Origin: Dehalococcoidia bacterium UBA1151
Lineage (GTDB): Bacteria > Chloroflexota > Dehalococcoidia > Lucifugimonadales > Lucifugimonadaceae
Assembly: GCA_002311865.1 (NCBI GenBank)
Contig: DBZV01000205.1
Location: 1 to 9,042, forward strand
Direction of reading: 5' to 3'
Length of the DNA: 9,042 nt
Part shown: positions 5,474-9,042 of the stretch, piece after piece
Numbering within the stretch: the first letter of the stretch is position 1
Layout: every line of letters starts with the position of its first letter
The notes under the pieces: generated by a model
Seen by the model: only the letters and a program-made list of their open reading frames with translations
Told to the model about the DNA's origin: nothing
Database searches by the model: none
Program-made: the position numbers and the translations under genes

Positions 5474-6109
5474 ATGCGGTGTGGAAGGCATCATGGGTAC
5501 GATTTTCTTCTGACCCCTAATCCCACCCATACGCCTCATTTACTACTGAACTGTCTGGCGCAAGCACGTGCTTCACATTCCAAAAAACGTCTTGATCGAC
5601 CCCAGTTTCCACGGCAGAGCTGCTCTTATGTGTTTCAGAGCACCCTCGCGGCTCTTGCTCTCGCGGCCATCCTTCTTGTCGAGACTGGCTTCAGCAATGC
5701 AGCAATCAACGCATCAATCGCCTCTTCCGTGTTCCTGGTATTCGTGGTGCCGCACAGCGTTGCCTCATCAACCCGAAGGGTAGTTGGGGGGCACATAGTA
5801 GGCGTGCTCGTTGGGGTTGCCGCATATGGAATTCTCATGCTCATCCTGGGCGACCCGGCCGAAATGAGCCGCCAATCAGTTGCGATTGCTGGAGCTGCTT
5901 CCGTTGGCGTGGCGATTCTGCTGATGGCGTTGACGAACACGGAACACCCGCCTTCAGCCGGTACTGCGCTCAGCCTTGTGGCCATCGGCGGCACGGTTGG
6001 CGCAACCTACGGCACCATTTTAGACGCCGTCTGGTTCATTATCAGCGCCGCAATCATTCTTGCGCTCGTCAGATTCATCCTGCGCCGCTGGCTGGTGAAC
6101 CTATTGTAG
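5474..6109 (+). CDS. HPP family integral membrane protein
   Basis: A 211-residue membrane protein. Hydrophobic segments lie at about residues 52-70, 77-95, 103-126, 134-154 and 178-200. The family's name motif is present as EHPPSAGTALSLVAIGG (157-173), and PHSVASSTRRVVGGHIVGVLVG (93-114) also matches the family. HPP proteins sit in the cell membrane. Some plant and cyanobacterial members have been linked to nitrite transport, but the substrate here is unknown. The first 50 residues are polar and unlike the family, and no Shine-Dalgarno site precedes ATG 5474. The true start may lie later, or the N-terminus may be read from another frame (see findings). The TetR operator upstream makes it a candidate target of that regulator. 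A strong hairpin follows 18 bases after the stop. Confidence 0.85.
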   Translation: MRCGRHHGYDFLLTPNPTHTPHLLLNCLAQARASHSKKRLDRPQFPRQSCSYVFQSTLAALALAAILLVETGFSNAAINASIASSVFLVFVVPHSVASSTRRVVGGHIVGVLVGVAAYGILMLILGDPAEMSRQSVAIAGAASVGVAILLMALTNTEHPPSAGTALSLVAIGGTVGATYGTILDAVWFIISAAIILALVRFILRRWLVNLL

Positions 6110-6127
6110 TCCCGCCTGTTTAATGCA

Positions 6128-6157
6128 GAAACGGTGCAGATCGCTCTGCACCGTTTC
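6128..6157. terminator. Hairpin terminator between convergent genes
   Basis: GAAACGGTGCAG (6128-6139) and CTGCACCGTTTC (6146-6157) form a perfect 12-bp stem with a six-base loop. It lies 18 bases after the HPP stop and 22 bases after the hflC stop on the other strand. The plus side continues ACTTTGG and the minus side TGCATTAAA, so there is only a weak T-tract. A bidirectional terminator is the natural reading. Confidence 0.75.
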
Positions 6158-6179
6158 ACTTTGGTTCCGTTTCTACGAA

Positions 6180-7262
6180 CTACGGCGCAGAGGATGCCGC
6201 TCCCGCAGGATTCTCCAGGTAGTTGAACAGTTCGCTGTCAGCTGACAGGACCAGTGTCGACTGCCCATCCAGGATCTTCGCGTAGGCCTCAAGTCCGCGC
6301 TGGAATGCGTAGAACTCAGGGTCCCGCTCCAACTGCTCGGCCAGGATGACGATCGCTTGTCCTTCACCCTCACCACGCAGTCGTGCCGAAGTACCTTCCG
6401 CTGATTGGAGCGTGATTGTTACTTCACGGTCAACTTCAGCGCGAATCTCAGCGTCCTCCTGCGCACCTTCAGCACGCAGTCCGCTGGAGATCTCTTCACG
6501 TTCGGCCCTCATGCGGTCGAAAACGCTCTGCTCAATCTGCTGAGGGAAGTCAGCCCGCTTGATGCGAACATCAACAACCTCAATCCCAAACGCCTTCCGG
6601 AGCGGTTGGAAATAAGCAACTGTAAAGTCTCCTAGCTCGATCGCGTTTGGATCGTCTTTGATCAACGCCCGTTCCCTTGCCGTCGGGACACGTCTGGCTC
6701 CTGGTATTTCATCTGCACCAGCGTGTGGCGTCAGCAAAATCGTCAGGTCAGCACTCTCGAGTCCTCTTTCAAGGTTGATGGCCTCCGCCCGAGTTATTTC
6801 AGCCCGGTTTGAGGCCTCTTGGACCCGGTCCATGATCGCTTCTCTGGTCTCAGAGATGATCTCAGACTGCAAGTCCAATGCAACTTCACGACGAAGCTCC
6901 GAAGAGATGATGTCTCCGACTCTAGCATTTGCCGTGATTTCGTTCTGCAAACGCTGGAAGAACAGGAGTGGGTCAACAATCCTGTACCTGGCGTACACAT
7001 CGATGATCAGGTTCCTCTTGTCTGCGGTCAGCAGAGAAGCGGCTGGTGCGTCGTATCTGAGCAGACGCTTATCGAACTTGGTTATTGACTCCACAAACGG
7101 GGTTTTGAAGCGCAGACCGGGTGATGTATTCGCTTCCTGGAATGCACCCAGTCGAGTGACAATTGCCACTTCTGTTTCGTCAACTATGTAGAGCGCCTGC
7201 GGGATCACTATCGCCGCAGCAATGATGATGACGATGAATCCTATGATTGATCCTGTACGCAT
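6180..7262 (-). CDS. hflC: Protease modulator HflC (SPFH domain)
   Basis: A 360-residue membrane-anchored SPFH/prohibitin protein. In other bacteria HflC joins HflK in a large complex that surrounds the membrane protease FtsH. One N-terminal transmembrane segment lies at about residues 5-25 and the SPFH domain follows, with its bulk on the outer face of the membrane. Family blocks are GIEVVDVRIKRADFP (226-240), RMRAEREEISSGLRAEG (250-266) and GEGQAIVILAEQLERDPEFYAFQRGLEAYAKIL (299-331), ending DSELFNYL. It is longer than E. coli HflC (334) because of an insertion of about 55 residues at roughly 155-220. The start is ATG 7262-7260 with GGAGGT (complement 7271-7276) eight bases upstream. The A of its ATG is the last base of the hflK stop (TAATG), so the two are probably translationally coupled. 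Confidence 0.95.
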   Translation of the reverse strand: MRTGSIIGFIVIIIAAAIVIPQALYIVDETEVAIVTRLGAFQEANTSPGLRFKTPFVESITKFDKRLLRYDAPAASLLTADKRNLIIDVYARYRIVDPLLFFQRLQNEITANARVGDIISSELRREVALDLQSEIISETREAIMDRVQEASNRAEITRAEAINLERGLESADLTILLTPHAGADEIPGARRVPTARERALIKDDPNAIELGDFTVAYFQPLRKAFGIEVVDVRIKRADFPQQIEQSVFDRMRAEREEISSGLRAEGAQEDAEIRAEVDREVTITLQSAEGTSARLRGEGEGQAIVILAEQLERDPEFYAFQRGLEAYAKILDGQSTLVLSADSELFNYLENPAGAASSAP

Positions 7263-8434
7263 TAGTTCGTACCTCCAAGCGCTGGCACGACCGGGTTAGT
7301 TCCACCAGTCAGTGGCAAGAACGGGAGCACCCCGCCCGCCTGGTCAGTCAGAATGAACTTGGGCATCCCGGGCAGAATCCTCTCCATCGCCTCAAGATAG
7401 AGCCGCTGACGGGTCACTTCCTTTGACTGGAGGTAACCTTCCAGCACTTCTCTGAAACCTTCAGCTTCACCAGTTGCCAGCGCAATACGACCGTCCTTGA
7501 ACCCCTGAGCTGCCTCAGTGATCTGGGCGGCACGACCGACTGCTCTTGGAATCTGGTCTGCACGATAGGCGTTAGCCAGGTTCACCAGGCGGTCTCTGTC
7601 TTCCTGCGCTCTCACAACATCCTCAAACGCGTCCCGCACTTCCTCCGGCGGGTTCACGTTCTGCAGCAGAACGTTGACGATCCCAATGCCAGCCGCGTAG
7701 GAGTCCAGCAGATCATCCATGATGATGGCCGTCTCAGTCTGCACCTGCTCCTTACCGGTGGTCAGGACATCATCGATGTTCCTTGCACCGACAACCTGTC
7801 GAAGTGCCGTTTCAGCAACATCTCGGAGTGTGCGGCCTTCGGGTCGATCGGTACCGATCCCTCGATCAACATCTCCAGGGTCAGAGACGTTGAACAGGAA
7901 TGCGGGCAGATCGTCAATTCGATACTGCACCACCATCTGCACGTCCACGATGTTCTCATCACCCGTGATCATCAAAGATTCCACAGGCACGGTCTGGGCG
8001 ATAGTCCCGCCATCTGAACCACCGCGGAAACCGACCTCAAGGCGACGGGTCTGCGTCACACTTTCAACGTTGGTCTGCCCAACCGGGCCGGGCCAGTGCC
8101 AGTGGAGTCCTTGTTCAGAGGTTCCAACGAACTTGCCCCACGTGCGCAATACTCCCTGCTCATCTGGAGCTACCGTGTATACACCGGATCCCAGCCAGAT
8201 TGCTGCGACCACCAGACCGAGTATCAGGATTATCAGGCCCAATCCGCCGCCAGCTTTACGCCCACTGAAATTGGGGAGGCCAGCGCGAATGCGCTCAATT
8301 ACATCTTCAAGGTTTATCTGTTCCGGTCCATCGTCTCGTGGGGGCCTTGGCGGTCTTGGACCGCTATCCCTGTCCGACGGTGGACGGTACGACATTAGGT
8401 CCTCATATGGGACGGGTTCATTCCGCGCCGACAT
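7262..8434 (-). CDS. hflK: FtsH protease activity modulator HflK (SPFH domain)
   Basis: A 390-residue partner of HflC. The N-terminus is a Pro/Arg-rich tail (about 1-60, with RPPRPPRDD), as in other HflK proteins. One transmembrane segment follows (about 63-84), then the SPFH domain. The signature LMITGDENIVDVQMVVQYRI (154-173) and NPPEEVRDAFEDVVRAQEDRDRLVNLANAYRAD (261-293) identify HflK rather than HflC. The C-terminus is Pro/Gly-rich (GGVLPFLPLTGGTNP). Between NVSDPGD and RTLRD there is a short insertion (RGIGTDRPEG). The start is ATG 8434-8432 with GGAG (complement 8440-8443) five bases upstream. It is the first gene of the hflK-hflC pair, and its stop overlaps the hflC start by one base. 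A possible promoter lies in the 207-base gap upstream. Confidence 0.95.
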   Translation of the reverse strand: MSARNEPVPYEDLMSYRPPSDRDSGPRPPRPPRDDGPEQINLEDVIERIRAGLPNFSGRKAGGGLGLIILILGLVVAAIWLGSGVYTVAPDEQGVLRTWGKFVGTSEQGLHWHWPGPVGQTNVESVTQTRRLEVGFRGGSDGGTIAQTVPVESLMITGDENIVDVQMVVQYRIDDLPAFLFNVSDPGDVDRGIGTDRPEGRTLRDVAETALRQVVGARNIDDVLTTGKEQVQTETAIIMDDLLDSYAAGIGIVNVLLQNVNPPEEVRDAFEDVVRAQEDRDRLVNLANAYRADQIPRAVGRAAQITEAAQGFKDGRIALATGEAEGFREVLEGYLQSKEVTRQRLYLEAMERILPGMPKFILTDQAGGVLPFLPLTGGTNPVVPALGGTN

Positions 8435-8602
8435 TCTCTCTCCGACTTTGCTAGTTCGGTGTCGTTGTAGTGTCTCTCGGGATGTCTGCCAGCAGATGCC
8501 GGTAGGCGGTAGTCGAGATCAGTCCGATCTTCCGATCAGTCATCTATTCGACGTTCGGTTCGAGAAGTAGATACGTTGATCATCTCAATGACGATTCTGC
8601 TC

Positions 8603-8608
8603 AGTATA
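8603..8608 (-). promoter_or_regulatory. Possible -10 box upstream of hflK
   Basis: The minus strand reads TATACT here (5/6 of the -10 consensus), about 170 bases upstream of the hflK start in the 207-base gap after the upstream gene. No convincing -35 box is found 16-18 bases before it. The downstream leader contains the repeated octamer GATCAGTC (8517-8524 and 8534-8541, plus strand). The call is tentative. Confidence 0.3.
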
Positions 8609-8641
8609 ACGGAGCGTTGCACCAAGAACCGTGTTCCATCA

Positions 8642-9042
8642 CTAATTTTTCACTTTCAGGCCCTCAGAAATCTCTCTGGTCTCCTCCAAAACACGCAGGA
8701 ACTCATCGTAAGACGAGATTCCTCTGGTCAATCGGAGCATGTCGCCAACATCTGAAACCAGCGAACGCAACTCATCAACCTGACCCCCGATTGGACTGAT
8801 AGATGCCGGGGAATCGCCATATGTGCCGTTGAACGCGAAATAGGCCTGGTTTAGCTTGCGCAGCCGATAGCCGGCCAACCTTAGCAGCCACCACCGCTCT
8901 TTCATGTACCGTTCGGCCTCTGCAATCGCGCCCTGATCTAGCAACACCTCGACGTGCACCCTGGTCTCTCGCATCGCGGAAGTGAAGATGGGGTATTTCT
9001 CTTCCTCTGGCAGGTAACGAGTTGGCGACTCGTTCAGGTCAC
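8642..9042 (-). CDS. Conserved-looking protein of unknown function, C-terminal part
   Basis: The frame is open from the right edge of the window to a TAG stop at 8642-8644, giving the last 133 or so residues. It contains an internal Met at 8974, but the coding pattern continues upstream (DLNESPTRYLPEEEKYPIFTSA), so that Met is not the start. The visible part is hydrophilic and probably alpha-helical: VEVLLDQGAIAEAERYMKERWWLLRLAGYRLRKLNQAYFAFNGTYGDSPASISPIGGQVDELR. I see no transmembrane segment or catalytic motif. The AYFAFNGTYGDSP...SPIGxQ pattern looks conserved, but I cannot name the family. It may be the cytoplasmic tail of a larger membrane protein. It lies upstream of hflK on the same strand, separated by 207 bases. 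Confidence 0.7.
   Translation of the reverse strand, partial: DLNESPTRYLPEEEKYPIFTSAMRETRVHVEVLLDQGAIAEAERYMKERWWLLRLAGYRLRKLNQAYFAFNGTYGDSPASISPIGGQVDELRSLVSDVGDMLRLTRGISSYDEFLRVLEETREISEGLKVKN

Noticed and set aside
6658..7191. Plus-strand open frame (177 codons) opposite hflC
   Set aside because: It is antisense to a well-supported hflC gene, is Ser/Arg-rich, and has no family resemblance.
7719..8570. Long plus-strand open frame (283 codons) opposite hflK
   Set aside because: It lies antisense to a clear hflK gene, and its product is Ser/Thr/Pro/Arg-rich with no recognisable domain. It is a codon-bias shadow.
8543..8572. Imperfect inverted repeat (ATCTATTC ... GAGAAGTAGAT) in the hflK leader, considered as a riboswitch or attenuator
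   Set aside because: The stem needs a bulge, has no T-tract, and matches no riboswitch class I know. It is too weak to call.
1..9042. CRISPR array, tRNA/rRNA genes, insertion sequence or transposase
   Set aside because: No regularly spaced repeats, cloverleaf-like sequences, rRNA signatures or transposase motifs were seen on either strand.

Overview
This 9 kb window looks like a stretch of bacterial chromosome. It holds nine protein genes (one cut by the right edge) and no RNA genes, CRISPR array or transposase that I can see. The genes are moderately GC-rich and mostly have recognisable Shine-Dalgarno sites. The mix (HflK/HflC, a CBS-pair protein with an FFPQQKRVPFS linker, a cytidylate-kinase-like protein beside a TetR regulator, a bona fide formylglycine-generating enzyme) most resembles Chloroflexota of the Dehalococcoidia/SAR202 type. 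That assignment is inferred from protein style, not proven.

Layout. Positions 1-688 carry no gene I can support, but hold short repeats and hairpins: a copy of a dispersed repeat (16-36), a pair of direct repeats with a compensatory stem change, and a REP-like stretch. A minus-strand classical SDR oxidoreductase (689-1456) is divergent from a plus-strand formylglycine-generating enzyme (1572-2543) with a good sigma-70-type promoter. The FGE converges with zero spacing on a minus-strand CBS-pair protein (2544-3017). A plus-strand uronate-dehydrogenase-like extended SDR (3138-3899) follows. It meets a minus-strand operon, tetR then a cytidylate-kinase-like gene (5326 down to 3952), at a nested palindrome. 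A perfect 26-bp palindromic operator sits between tetR and a plus-strand HPP-family membrane protein (5474-6109). A strong hairpin (6128-6157) separates HPP from the minus-strand hflK-hflC pair (8434 down to 6180), which is translationally coupled. The C-terminal part of an unidentified protein (8642 to beyond 9042) lies upstream of hflK on the same strand.

How the genes relate. HflK and HflC are SPFH/prohibitin-type membrane proteins that in other bacteria form a complex around the protease FtsH. The TetR protein probably represses its own operon, including the kinase-like gene, and perhaps the divergent HPP membrane protein. FGE activates type I sulfatases by oxidising a Cys in a C-x-P-x-R motif. 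No sulfatase is in the window, but the FGE's own N-terminal leader contains Cys-Cys-Thr-Pro-Asp-Arg, an exact match to that motif.

The observations most worth a second look are the CTPDR motif inside the FGE leader, the tetR reading frame that runs about 32 codons upstream of its only canonical start codon to a plausible CTG start, the operator/promoter overlap, and the nested palindrome that shares its core with the repeat at the left edge.
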